NCBI GenBank assembly: GCA_900074885.1
Contig: FJUW01000010.1
Span: 759,394 to 823,393, forward strand
DNA: 64,000 nt
Source: Rhynchosporium graminicola
Lineage: Eukaryota > Ascomycota > Leotiomycetes > Helotiales > Ploettnerulaceae
Direction: 5' to 3'
The notes beneath the pieces were generated by a model. That model did not search any database. It worked only from the letters and a program-made list of their open reading frames with translations, and was not told where the DNA came from. Of the stretch, positions 37,964 through 49,273 are shown piece after piece. The translations under genes and the position numbers were made by a program. Within the stretch, counting starts at the first letter, position 1, and the number at the start of each line of letters is the position of its first letter.

Positions 37964-38539
37964 CTAGTAGTAACAGAGACATTCGCAGCATGATGCCGTA
38001 TCGCACTTCATCTGTCTGTAAGAAAAAGCTCGTCAGCAACATGAACAAAATCTAGCTTCTGCTGCGATTTGATAGCCTTTAATCTTATTCTTTCGTTTCA
38101 CAATGTCCTTTTGGACTTGCTTCCAGCTCGTCAATTTTTCAAGGGGTTTAAGCGAGACTAGTTTCTAAATACCAAACAAAGAAGGGAGAACGACAAATCG
38201 AACACATAACACAGGAAACGTATCGTAAAGTAAGAGGAATATGAGAACTTACTCATAGCCTTTCAAGTAATTACAGCTACTGCAATAATTATAATTGAAG
38301 CACGGTTTCCGGCATCCTTCTTGGCACACGTAGTTGCTGCTCTCTTGGACACTGGCCGACGTCAGGCCGGAGGAAGATGATGAAGAAGAAGGAGATATTT
38401 CGAGTGTATTGGTATTGGTTGATTCAAGTGCAACAGTAGAGGAGTCTGTTGTAGGGAGAGCGAGGGCGAGAGCTGAGAGGGAGAGAGTGAGGAGAAGGAA
38501 GATTTTGGCCCTGGGAAGAGAGGAGAGAGTGTGTGCCAT
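37964..38539 (-). CDS. Small cysteine-rich secreted protein A (effector-like)
   Basis: Two exons, 38539-38253 and 38015-37964, with a 237-nt GTAAGT...TTACAG intron in phase 2, give 112 aa. Residues 1-28 are a signal peptide. A Ser/Thr-rich stretch (~30-65) follows, then a C-terminal module with 10 cysteines: C-x3-C-x3-C-x5-C-x2-C-x10-C-x4-CC-x-C-x-C. Exon 2 supplies the last five cysteines (KCDTASCCECLCYY). Without the intron the frame would end in a TAA that overlaps the donor, so the short single-exon model is less likely. The partner at 40388-40771 has the same layout. Size, secretion and Cys content suggest an apoplastic effector or antimicrobial-type protein; that function is inferred. 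Confidence 0.78.
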
Positions 38540-40387
38540 GGCGAGATTGAGTTTGGATGCTTGGTTGAGCTTGAGGATAATTATGAAAGGTTGATGGATA
38601 TAGATGCAGTGAAGGTAAAGGTATAGTTGAGATGTGAGGTTTAAATATGCTCACCCAGATTTCTTGGTAGGGGATGGGTATTTATCATTCACTGATTCAA
38701 TGAACACAGTACTCCAATTCCACATAAACTTCACAAGCAGGTGGGATCTTTCTCCACGCCTAATTCCTCGTATTAAACCATCAAATTCGAGACTTCGGCA
38801 CGACCTTCATGCCGAATGATGTCCATGGGTAGTCGCATGCATTCGTACTACACAAACACAGATCGGATATCGGCTCTGGAAGAACTCGGTGAGAGGATTC
38901 AGCCTTCTAGATGGCAACCACGACTCCATGGCTGTACAATCGATACATGAGAATACGGGATGGCTACAAAATTATCCGAGCGAGATCGGCTCTCTTTCTC
39001 GGTCAGTTAATGTCCATACATTCTATAGTATGCCTTACCGCCTTGTCTGTGAGAGCCTAAATATTTTCCGTCGCGAAAGGATGGGAAATTGTTTGTCATT
39101 TCCCCGATCATCCGGCCGTTTCGTTCAAGGCTAATATGTAGGATTTGTTCCTAGTGAAGTGTGGTAGAGATAGGACTATTGTGGCTGCTGTTGTGTTTGT
39201 ATTGATGTTGTGCTCTGAGCACAGATCTTGGATAGGGAACGAAAGATGTGGGTGAGGCAGGATTTATTTTGGGCTTGCTATATTACAGGAGAGAAAATAT
39301 AGTAAATTAAGAAATAAGAAGTTATCCCGGATTCTTCGGTGCAATGCCATGCTCATACCTCCTCTTGAACATGGGTTCGAGTGTATGGTACCAAAACCGA
39401 ACTCAGAGTCAATATACCACCATTAAAGGCAAGTCAGCATCCGACAGAAATCATAGAGACTCCGAAGATGACAGAGACCGAGTTGTAAGGAGCCATGCTG
39501 AATTAATTTTCATGCCTGATCCATGCTCAAACGTGTATGAAGCAATCGGTACCTGGAAAGCCAAGTCTATCATCAACTTGCGAGCAGACTCGACTAAATT
39601 GATTGGGCTTATTCTGAGAACTGAACTTCGGCTACGTCCTACAAAGCTGCGAAGGATTGGGACTTGTACTCTGACACTACGTTTGTAAACTTTCCTGCCT
39701 GAGGACCTCTTATGATAGACTATCCAAACCCTGAGTAGGAAATATACACAAACAATCACATTTGCAATTATCGACAGGATAAAGGAGAGTATTAAGGGCT
39801 CAAAAGGAACTATATGGTTGTACAAGTAAGATATATGTGGGGATAGAATATGAACGACAGAAAGAGAAGCATTTATTTGCCAAGAATACCGATAATTAAA
39901 ATTATAGATTGGATATCCCAGAGGTTTGATATCCCAGATTAAACAGTTGTTATCCACATTCTTTGCCCCTACAGCTTTTGCCAAATGTAACTTCTCTCGA
40001 AAGCTACTTACGCGATGAACTGTAAACAATAAAAATGGCGCTGTACAGTCATGCAGCTCCTGCTCCAGGTGACCAAGGCATCAAGGATGCTCGCAATGAA
40101 AATTAAAATGACAGGAAGGAGAGTAGTTTATCAGAATAATTATTCGTTCATTCATTCCTTGCGCTTCATTATAATCAAACCACCCCCATTTTTTCCTGTT
40201 TCTAATGTTCTTTTCAAATTTCTTAGTGTGGTACTCATATCCTAATCAACCTCATCAAGCACGAAATGAGACAAAAGCCCTCCACTCATCAAGAAAATGT
40301 TTCCTTCCACTACCCTCCGGTTCCGCCCTGCCCTACCTAACATGACCACCCATTCCATCCAGCAGAAGATTTTTTGAAACCACACAA
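38540..40387. other. Spacer between the two cysteine-rich protein genes
   Basis: No third family member or other gene is recognised in 1.8 kb. A short frame on the minus strand near 39720-39810 has a hydrophobic stretch but no identifiable family. Confidence 0.45.
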
Positions 40388-40771
40388 TCAATGTAATCCG
40401 CAACGCCAGTTCTCTACGCACTCGCAGCAAACATTCGTAAAGCATTGGATTTGGCTATTAACATGATAACAAAATTAGCTTTCTTCATTTCTTATTCGAC
40501 TATCCATTCATCCAACATCTACCTCCAACACCGCCTAATGGCAACTCCAGGGAAGGACTACTTACGCGTATTGATCCTTGATCTTATCACAATTGTTGCA
40601 ATAGTCCGCCATGCCAGGGATGGTAGCGTAACAGATTCGCACGCAGCGACAGGGCGATATCCCCTCGCTGTCGGGGACGGCAAACATGGCTAGTGCGTCT
40701 GAGGTTGGGGCAGAGAGAGTAGTGGAGGAGAGGAGGGTGATCGTGAGGATGAAAGTGGAGGAGATACGCAT
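40388..40771 (-). CDS. Small cysteine-rich secreted protein B (effector-like)
   Basis: Two exons, 40771-40566 and 40454-40388, with a 111-nt GTAAGT...AATAG intron in phase 2, give 90 aa. A signal peptide covers ~1-20 (MRISSTFILTITLLSSTTLSA). Ten cysteines follow: C-x-C-x3-C-x10-C-x2-C-x11-C-x4-CC-x-C-x5-C. The core YCNNC, IQC and VCCEC aligns with YCSSC, MKC and SCCEC of protein A, and the intron sits at the same place and phase. The pair therefore arose by duplication and has diverged strongly outside the cysteines. No domain name is known to me. Confidence 0.78.
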
Positions 40772-41648
40772 TTTGAATGTTTTATAGTTGGCGATGAAGT
40801 CTTAAAACCTGACAGAAAGACAAATAAGATAGAGTAAATGTGGAGTTTGATCGTATTGAGTAGTAAATGGGAGGTGTTTGGTACCGACAATCAAATGAAA
40901 CAGCAAGAGACAGAAAAAGGAGGGTGATATATATACTTCAATTAGTATACAACAGCCCGGCTCAATACCCGGAGTTGTAAGGTTTGCAATGGACCACACT
41001 TGCACAGTTGCTCACAATTGCGACACGAAATCAATGCCATCATGACAATGATCATTTGACATGCTCTCTAGCACATGTCTTCCCGAACAACAACGCACCC
41101 AGAGCTGTTTGCATATTCTATCCCTCTCGCATGACTGTAAGACTGCATGACTTGAAAAGAAGTGAAGTGAAAGTGAGACTTAGGAGGCCCGACTCCCTCC
41201 CCACAAGATCACCACATCCTGCAAGGAGCCGCATCGACGAGTAATGAGCCCTTACTTCCTCAGCCTGGACCATCTTATCACTGCACACATCTTGTACCTC
41301 CGGGAAGGCTTCCTGGTAGCCTTACCATTTCGATGACTTCGTATTCATAACACTATTGTACAACTTTTTCCGCCTAGATACACAACAGTATCGACCGACC
41401 GGAAACTGATCCGGTAGCCGAGTTTATAACCCATGCATGTGTACAATCACGCTCGTTATGCAAGATCTTTCCGACCCAACTCGAGAGTAGAGATGCGGAC
41501 TGAGTCCAGTGCTCTGCTCATGAGACCAGCACCTTCACCGTGCGACAAATAATTTTTATACAAGTGTGCAGTCGCGGCACTTCGCTTTACCTCCCGGATT
41601 ACACCGGAGCCGCACGCATCGCTCAGACCGCTTCTTCGGCGTCCCATC
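40772..41648. other. Spacer upstream of cysteine-rich protein B
   Basis: Contains the promoter of protein B and the 3' flank of the Tim50 gene. Nothing else is recognised. Confidence 0.5.
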
Positions 41649-43453
41649 CTATTCTTTCGCAGCACCACCGCCACCAATTAGGCCCCCGAAGCCTCCCGAG
41701 AAACCCGATTTCATAGCCTTGGTCGCTTCCTCCTTCGCTTTCTCCTCGAGCGCCGCCTCCTCCTTCAACCACTTCTCTCCGTTCTCTCTAATCTCCTTTT
41801 CCAGCGCCTCGTAATTCCTCTGTCCTCTCTCTCTAGCTTGATCTTGCAACATCTTGCCTTGAGCGAAAGCTTCAGTCGGCGTTTGGTCCTGTGGATCCAT
41901 CATCATGCTCTGATGCTTGATACCTAGCGCATTGCTCAAGAATCCAGCGCCGGAGCGCTTAGGCTTTTTGGCCTTCTCCGCTGCGACTTGTTCCTGGAAC
42001 TTTTTTCTGGCAATGGCTTCGCGACGGGCGAATTCTGTGGGGATGTGTTGACCCTCGAAAGAGGCGATTGCTTTCCGTACGTCGGAGTAGGCCATTGTAT
42101 GAATGTATTCTAAGAAGGGGATGAGGCCGACAAGCTCGTTGTCTTGCACGTTACCTTCCCATTTCTTGAGTACGATGGCGTTCTCTGGTTGTTTCTGGAC
42201 GTGGGAAGCTTTGGTGTCGATGATGATGACTTTTGAGAGGTCGCGATTGAGATATTCAAGATCCTGTGAAACTGTTAGTCGAGTATTTTGGTGCTTTGAA
42301 TTAGGCATGGGTTGGAATATACCTTGATATATTCACCATTCTCATAGCGAGTAGCCTCTCGGAAGAGTGGCCATGTGACAATATGGTAAGGATCTAACTT
42401 TCGTATGATAGGTTCAGCCATTGCCCAAGGCTGACTCGTGAAGATGACCAGCTCGTAGTATTGACTCAGATAACGCAGGAAGTAATCAACTCCAGGTCGC
42501 TTCGCCATTCTCCATCCATGCTCTCTGGTCCATTCACTGTGAATTAAGAGATCCTCCATACTCAGGACCAGGGTATATGGACGTTCGAATATCGGATCTG
42601 GATCTGGGAGAAGCTTCCGGAAAGCTGGCTCGTTGTAGTAGTTCAGCTGGTCTCTAACTCTGGCTTTCGCACGATTCCACATGAGGCCTACTGCCCATCC
42701 CGATGGAGCATCTAGATGCGCCTTCTCCTCTTCTTCCGTCTCCCAATTGCGTCCCAAGAAAACAGTTCCAGTGACCGAAGCGACGGCAAAAATGGCGTAC
42801 ATGTAGTTTGCCAATCGTAACCGCTTCTTTTCATTGGAAGAAACATATGCTGAAGCCGGAAGTTCGCCCTTGCCCCTGCCACCTCCACCTGCGCCTTCGC
42901 CTTCACTCTCTTGCTCCGGTGCCTCTGTTAAATTTAATTTCAACAGCGGCGAGGTCCTTCCGGTAGTTTCGTATTCTAAGGTTGATGGGATTCCCTGTGT
43001 CAGATCTGGTAATGGTTGACTAGGAGCTTTGGCCTCTGCAGGATCTATGGCTGAAGGTGAAGATGATTGAGGAGCTGTGTTTCCAGATGATGAAGCTCCA
43101 GTTGCGAATTCAGGCTGCTTCTCTGAGAATGGTAGATCTTGGCTCTGCTTTGAAGCAGCATTCGAAGCGGCTCCTGCAGCACCTTTGCCAACTTGAGGTT
43201 GCCTCCTGTCGAAGCTCTTCGGTGATTTTTGATTCGAGATGGAAGCTGGTCCTCCTTGTCGTCTTATAGGAGCATTCGAAGGTTTAGATGACCCTAATGA
43301 CTTCTTTTGTGTGCTATTGAAACCCTGATTGGGTGACCGATTGTTTTGCGCCATCGATCGACTCCATACTATTGACGAGGCTATCCTATGTGTTGCTGGT
43401 ATCGTCCTCGACCCGGGGGTGTGCACCGCTCGAAGAGCTGCTCTGGCTAACAT
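41649..43453 (-). CDS. tim50: Mitochondrial import receptor subunit Tim50
   Basis: Two exons, 43453-42323 and 42263-41649, with a 59-nt intron, give 581 aa. Tim50 is the presequence receptor of the TIM23 translocase in the inner membrane. An Arg-rich N-terminus without acidic residues (MLARAALRAVHTPGSRT) is a matrix-targeting presequence. A long low-complexity linker follows, then one membrane segment at ~217-234 (YMYAIFAVASVTGTVFLG). The intermembrane-space FCP1-like domain starts near 290: YTLVLSMEDLLIHSEWTREHGWR, KRPGVDYFLRYLSQYYELVIF and NRDLSKVIIIDT, all close to yeast Tim50. The phosphatase DxDx motif is degenerate (SMED), as in other fungal Tim50 proteins. The C-terminus ends in a Gly-rich run. 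Confidence 0.95.
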
Positions 43454-44117
43454 TATGCAAGAGAAAACAAAATAGCTTGTTATACACAGCTACTTTTAAT
43501 TAAGACGTAGGCTCGCAGAGTGGCTGCATGCGTAGTTAGCCTTGACTTCGCCAATGGAGGCCATCCAGAAATATTTCTGATAGCTATGACTCTAGTCTCG
43601 AAAGAGCTAGTCCGATATTTGTAACCTAATTTAGCTCCGAGCGCGCCCCGCGAGTATATAATCCCAAATTCTCCTCGACCTTCTTCCAAAAATCAAAGTT
43701 GACCGTCGCCTTCACAGAAATTGATTCGATTTTCCTTTCTATGGACCTCGAGCTGAATAAGGAAGACCAGAAGAAATGGCTTGCCAAAGAATTGGATACT
43801 AGACGGTTGGTGCGAAAGTACCAGCCGTCAAGAGTAATTCAGTCCCGTTGCACCTCTACAATCAATCAAAGATTCAGTCCCACTTCGAAGGGCACTATAC
43901 TACACCACAGCTCTAAGGCTGAATCATCATATTCTCCTCGAAGAGCCTCCCTGAATATACCTATAGTCTCAACAATCAAATTATACTCCCCTACTATTAC
44001 TCAAGACTGCTTTATGATATCCACAATCACACCTTGAATTTTCTCTCATTGACAAACCTTCACAACCCCGCCACAAGAACTCTTGCTCCTCCTTGACCAC
44101 ACCAACCTTCAACCAGA
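43454..44117. other. Divergent intergenic region
   Basis: 664 bases between the divergent Tim50 and LPSELR-protein starts. It contains an ORF from ATG 43741 (MDLELNKEDQKKW...) ending at 44037. This is more likely a leader ORF or chance frame than a gene. Confidence 0.45.
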
Positions 44118-45002
44118 ATGCAAAAACGTCCAAACAACAGACTCGCTCTCCGGCCAAAAAAACCCTTTCCTTCTCCCAACGCCTCACGATTCACAACTCC
44201 AGCATCCTCTACCCTCACTTCGGCAGTGAACTCGACCTATCCCTCTGAAGCGGAAGATGAAGACGCCACCTCCAAAGTGAAACCCTTTCCATTCCTCTCC
44301 CTCCCCTCCGAGTTACGAAACAGGATATACTACATGGTCTTTGCTGCCGCGCCCGCGGTGATAGACTTGGATCCTTCAACTCATCGAATCTACCATCGCC
44401 ACCAACTCTTTGCTCTCTTCCGGGTCTCTCGTCAAGTCCATCGCGAGACCAAGCACCACTTCTTCAGCACTCATACCTTTCGCATATTCCCTACCTATCC
44501 AGGAAGATACTTCAAGACCAAACGACCCCTCCTCGCGCGTCTACCTGCTCAGTCTCGACAATCGATCACATCTCTCCAGTTGCGCATTGGGCCGGGTTGG
44601 AACAATCCGCCTAAGGGATGGGTCGTGAATGATGCATTGGGATTGAAAGACTGCACTAGTGTACGCACACTGAAAGTTTTCGTAGAATGCGATCCTAGCG
44701 ATGTGATATTCGCCGGGTTTCGGAAGAGCGAGGGGTTCTATGAGCGATTCTCTGCGAACCTGCTAGCTGCTGTGCTGAATGAGGTTCCCAGCATCAATGT
44801 TGTGGAATTCGATGCTTACTCATCGGTGACAAGGACGGGAGATATGATGTCAGGATTGGGGGCTGTGGTATCAAAATATGAGAAAATAGTGGCTTGGGGA
44901 GAGGAGAGGGGTTGGGATAAGGAGAGTGATCAAGTTTGGTTGGATGCTATTTTGATGCATGGAGGTGGGAGGTTGAGTAAGAGCGTTGCAGTCTTTGCTT
45001 AA
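44118..45002 (+). CDS. Fungal protein with F-box-like LPSELRNRIY motif
   Basis: Single exon, 294 aa. After a Ser/Pro-rich start, residues ~58-75 read FPFLSLPSELRNRIYYMVF. This is the short F-box-like/2EXR-type motif that opens a very large family of uncharacterised Pezizomycotina proteins. FRVSRQVHRETKHHFF follows, the second hallmark of that family (conserved RQ-x-xRET). The remainder has alternating beta/alpha character and no known catalytic motif. Function is unknown; an adaptor role in ubiquitin ligation is sometimes assumed for such motifs but nothing here proves it. Start ATG 44118 is the first in the frame. Confidence 0.8.
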   Translation: MQKRPNNRLALRPKKPFPSPNASRFTTPASSTLTSAVNSTYPSEAEDEDATSKVKPFPFLSLPSELRNRIYYMVFAAAPAVIDLDPSTHRIYHRHQLFALFRVSRQVHRETKHHFFSTHTFRIFPTYPGRYFKTKRPLLARLPAQSRQSITSLQLRIGPGWNNPPKGWVVNDALGLKDCTSVRTLKVFVECDPSDVIFAGFRKSEGFYERFSANLLAAVLNEVPSINVVEFDAYSSVTRTGDMMSGLGAVVSKYEKIVAWGEERGWDKESDQVWLDAILMHGGGRLSKSVAVFA

Positions 45003-47314
45003 AGATATGGAGTTGGGTACTGAGTTCAGGTTGCATAGATACTCGGGACCAGCAATAGCGTCTCCGATACTCGATTCATTTCTGGCTATGTTTGTTCTAC
45101 ATAGTATAAGTGGACGGCATTCGTACTGTTTGCTACACCGACCCTGATCCATTGGTACGGAGGACTGTAGCTGGTAATGGTCTTTGACGTGTTGTCAGCC
45201 AACCAGTCTATCAAAATACATCGAAAAGCGGGTATTCTGGGTGAAGCTCAGCTCAGACTGGACCATTACCGGTAGCCAGTGATTACGGCCCTTGTATAGA
45301 TTTTTTGATTCAACTTCCACGGTTATGAGGCGGATATAGCTTTTTTTGCCTTGCTTTGCTGGAGATGCATTTTACCTGTCCTCGGGGCAAGATCTCGTCA
45401 TAGCATACAAGATGTATTCTGTAGTCAGAACAGGCTGACATCGTTTCTAAGGTCTATATAAGCTCCATGTAATCTCCTATTTGCAGCTAGCATGCTTCAA
45501 ACCAATCATTCCCACCTCGACTTAGTGGTCTAAATGGTATGCTAGATGCTGGTTGAAGTAAACTGATGGCAGATCCTTCTCAAGGTTGGTCGAATGATAG
45601 GCATGACAATAGAGTGATTCATGATTGTTCTTCGCAGAATAATAGTGTTTTGAATTGGGAATAGAAATGGAGCGATACACATATACCATTTGCACTTCGG
45701 ATTTTGAGTATCTATGATAACCAGACTGCTGTAATTCAACCTGTTACTTCCGATATAAGTTGCAGGAAATTCTGATGAAAGGAAATCAGAATTGGAAAAA
45801 CAAGCACAGGTTCCTCTTGCAATCCGTAATCTCCTGCGATGGTCCTAACGTGAAGCACGCAGTATTAATCTATGAAACCCATCTATGATGATCTTTCCTA
45901 TCTCCTTCTGCCCAGCGATGGGACTGAGCTGACGGGAGGACTTCCCGGATGCATGGAGTGTTTCGTTTGATGTCGAGTAGCTTGCTTGTCTCATGGCTCT
46001 GAAATTGTTCTTGGGTCGTTTCTATAGGTGCACAGAAGTGGAGGTGCCGTGGGAAGAATTAGGGGAGTGATGTTTGCGAATATGACATGACATGGAGACT
46101 TATTCCGATCAAATTCATAGGGTGAGGATAAGTTTGACTGAAGTCATGTTAACATATCTTCCTACCGAAACGATGAATAGCTCAAACAGCTTTTGTATTC
46201 GCCTTGTGATTCGCCTTGTATTCGCTTTGTATTCACATCCCTCTCAATCTTTTGATGCGTCTATACTAGGATAGGTACAGTACATGCAAGCCCGGCCTCT
46301 CGACTGGGAGATGGAACGCTGATAAGCACAGTTTCATCCACGGGATTCGATGCTGGATCTCCCGAGTACGGGTCAGGTTAGGACCGGTGGAGTAAAGAGC
46401 ATGGCAAGGGGATTTCGACGGGGATCCAGGACTCATGAACACAAAATGCGAACCCTCCAACGTGTCTGTACTTGATGACTCCTGATCTTACACTCCGTAA
46501 AAGCTTGCTCCGCTGTCAGGACGTTTAGTGGGCCACAATCACAGCCTCGCAACACCGTCAACGGTTCTCGGGTCTATTGTGGATCATACCTTCGAGATGA
46601 GCATGTAAATCAGCATACTGTCATCTGAGACAATCCCGGGGATAGAGCCGACGACACTTATCTTCGCATGTAGTGTCGTGTCGTGTTGTGTCGTGCTACG
46701 TTATCCTAGATTGTGCTGAAGCAGGGTTGTTTTAAGCGAATCGGGTATCACGACTACTCTTCCTTATTCTTCAAAAGTGCGGAGTACCACTTCCATTCGG
46801 CACCAGCTCACAGTGAGAAACCAGCGAGATAACACATCAAGAAGAGATCTTGCTTTGGATATCTTTAATCTCACAATTACATCGCTCGCGCTCCTTACAC
46901 CACGCCACGCTTTGCCATGCCTGTATCTAAAAACACCATCCTCCACTCCCACCTAAGGCCATGCATAAAGCACAAAGGTATCCATTCATCCGAACGGCTA
47001 GCAAGCAAGGGTATCAATCGTACTGCTTGCTTTTGGTTCAACAACATCACCTCATTCCCAAGCCATATCTCTCTCGCGTGGTAAACTCTCGCAAGTAAAC
47101 ACCATGCTATAACATCCATGTAACAGAAAAAGAAATAAAAATGCCGTGCAAATAAGCCAACACCGCCCGATGCGAAAAAAAGACAGGATATAACCAAGCA
47201 TTTGCCGTACAAAACTGAAGAATAGGAACTCAAACCAGATGGGCAAAAGTATCTGAACGGAATATGTCAAGGAAGATTAAGAATCACAAAAGTATCAGTA
47301 ATCGCCCGAGAAGA
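45003..47314. other. Gene-free spacer
   Basis: 2.3 kb with no recognised gene, RNA or transposon. A few GTGTCGTGTCGTG-like short repeats lie near 46672-46698. Confidence 0.5.
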
Positions 47315-49273
47315 TTAATCAAGCTTCAATCTCTTGAGGTCACCACTCTCCGCCTCCGCCTCGGGAGTTTTTCTCTTGGCATTCCCATTACCCACCCCAC
47401 TATCTCTGCCACCACTATCTTCCCTCAAGAAACTCGGTCCAGTCCCCACAACTGGAGTTGCAAAGTTGAGGGGACTGGGCAAAGTATTGGAGTCATTCCG
47501 ACCTGAAAAGTTCCATTCGGGGTAGAAGCTGCTTGGACTAGGTAAGAAATCGACATTCATGAATCTCGAAGGTAATGCAGAGACAGGTGTATCGATCACG
47601 TTTCCGTTATTCGAGTTGGCTTGTGAGTTTTGAGAGATGGGATGAGGTCGAGCGAAAGGGTTTGGTGGACCTGATGCACCGGCAGACAGGAGAGCGGAAG
47701 CCGATGGTGATGGAGGTGGTAAGACGACACCGGAAGAATGAGTATCTGAATTCCTGTGGCCATTCCGTTGCGCATTCGACTCTGTTGCATTGGTGCTTGA
47801 GCGTGGACTTGAAAGAGAGTCTGCTGTTGCACTTCCGCCATCCGAAGGTTCGTCTGGAATTTGAACCTTCAGAACGGGACGTTTCGGGTTACCAAGTTGA
47901 GCGGAGTTCGTCCGTGAGGGAGGAGTGAAACCATCCGGCATGGAGGACATGGAAATATTACGATTCTTGCTGTGAGTTTGAATACGAGGAGCAGGTGGTG
48001 GTGAGTCGTTAGTCTTAATACGCGTTACAGCCCCAACATCAACAGATTGAGCTCGATTGTGAGACGTAGGTGCTTCTCGGCTTGGTTCTGCGTTCGCGGT
48101 TGACGAAGCCCAATGCTGGGACAAGATAGACCGGGATTCGTCAATTGGCGTGAAGATACTGCGAGATTTTATCGACATTCGTTTCACAGGCTCAAGCATT
48201 TGCTGGGGTGCAGCGTGATGCTCTTCTGGTTCTTCCTGAGGATCTTGCTGAAGACTGACCTGCTGCTGTTGTGGCTGTGGTGGGGTCCTCGACAGTGGTC
48301 GCTCTTGTTGAGGGAAAGCAGGAGGTAGAGAAGCTCTTCGCTGTTCTTCGGCATAGAGCTGTTGAACTTGCTGTGGATGAGGATGTTGTTGAGGTGGCGC
48401 ACTATAGTTTGGATACTGCGGTCCGCCTTGTGGAACGCCTGGCGGAGGACCTTGCATCTGTGGAGTTTGCTGCATGTGCTGTGGTAAGCTGTGTTGCGGC
48501 ATATTGGAACCGTTCTGAGGATTGTATATAGCTGGGTTTGGCATAAATGCGTATCCATTGGGAGGTGCAGGATGAGGATGCTGCTGCTGCTGCTGCTGTT
48601 GTTGTTGTTGTTGTTGTTGTTGTTGAGGACCGAGATTAGAAATGGTTCTCCTAGGACCGTTTCTCGAGGTTGGCCGAGATCCAGCTTGAGGTTGTGGAGT
48701 GTGTTGACGCTGTTGCTGATGATGTGGAAAGACGGCATTTGGTATGGGAGGAGAGGCTAGAGGTGTTTGATGTCGGATGTGCTGGAAAGCAGCTTGATTC
48801 TGAAATTGAGGAGGCATCATTTGAGGCTCGACCGATCCATGGTGGGATGGACCAGAACCATCTTCGTCGTCGTCATCGTCATCCATCTTTCCCTTGCCGC
48901 TGAAGTCTGCAGGACCTTTATGTTCGCTTGCGCCTCCATACTGCTGAGCGTTAACACCTATCTGTGACTCTCGGTGCAAGAAACATACATATTGCTGTCT
49001 CGCCAAGATCTCTCCAATATCACTACTCGAGTACTCGTACAACTTCTTATTGTTCCCAAAAATTATGACTGCGACATCGACGGAGCAGAGGACGGAAAGC
49101 TCATGCGCCTTCTTAAACAGACCACCTTTGCGCTTGAGGAATGTCCTATTAAGTCTCTGATTAGTTGGTGTCTTGTGTGTACATGGACTGCGCAGGGGAG
49201 ATTGTAGCTAGACTTACACTGATCGATTGCGATCATCCTTGATGGCCTTGATCTCGATTTTTCGTCTCCCCAT
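47315..49273 (-). CDS. rlmA: MADS-box transcription factor, RlmA/Rlm1 type (MEF2-like)
   Basis: Three exons: 49273-49218, 49145-48989 and 48940-47315, giving 612 aa. The MADS domain (1-~60) is complete and of MEF2 type: [58 protein letters not shown]. Rlm1/RlmA is the nuclear target of the cell-wall-integrity MAP kinase and activates wall-synthesis genes. The MEF2-like EHKGPADF block follows the second intron and matches fungal RlmA. The rest is Gln/Pro/Ser-rich activation-type sequence with a polyQ run (minus-strand CAA/CAG repeat, about 48576-48624) and several Ser/Thr-Pro sites usable by a MAP kinase. The 49-nt-class intron 2 could be spliced three bases apart. Confidence 0.93.
48576..48624 (-). 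repeat. CAA/CAG polyglutamine repeat in rlmA
   Basis: About fifteen consecutive Gln codons, CAA block followed by CAG block on the coding strand. Length polymorphism between strains is likely. Confidence 0.9.

Noticed and set aside
43741..44037. ORF MDLELNKEDQKKW... between Tim50 and the LPSELR-type gene
   Set aside because: Short, ends before the next gene and shows no family. Probably part of the 5' leader region or chance.
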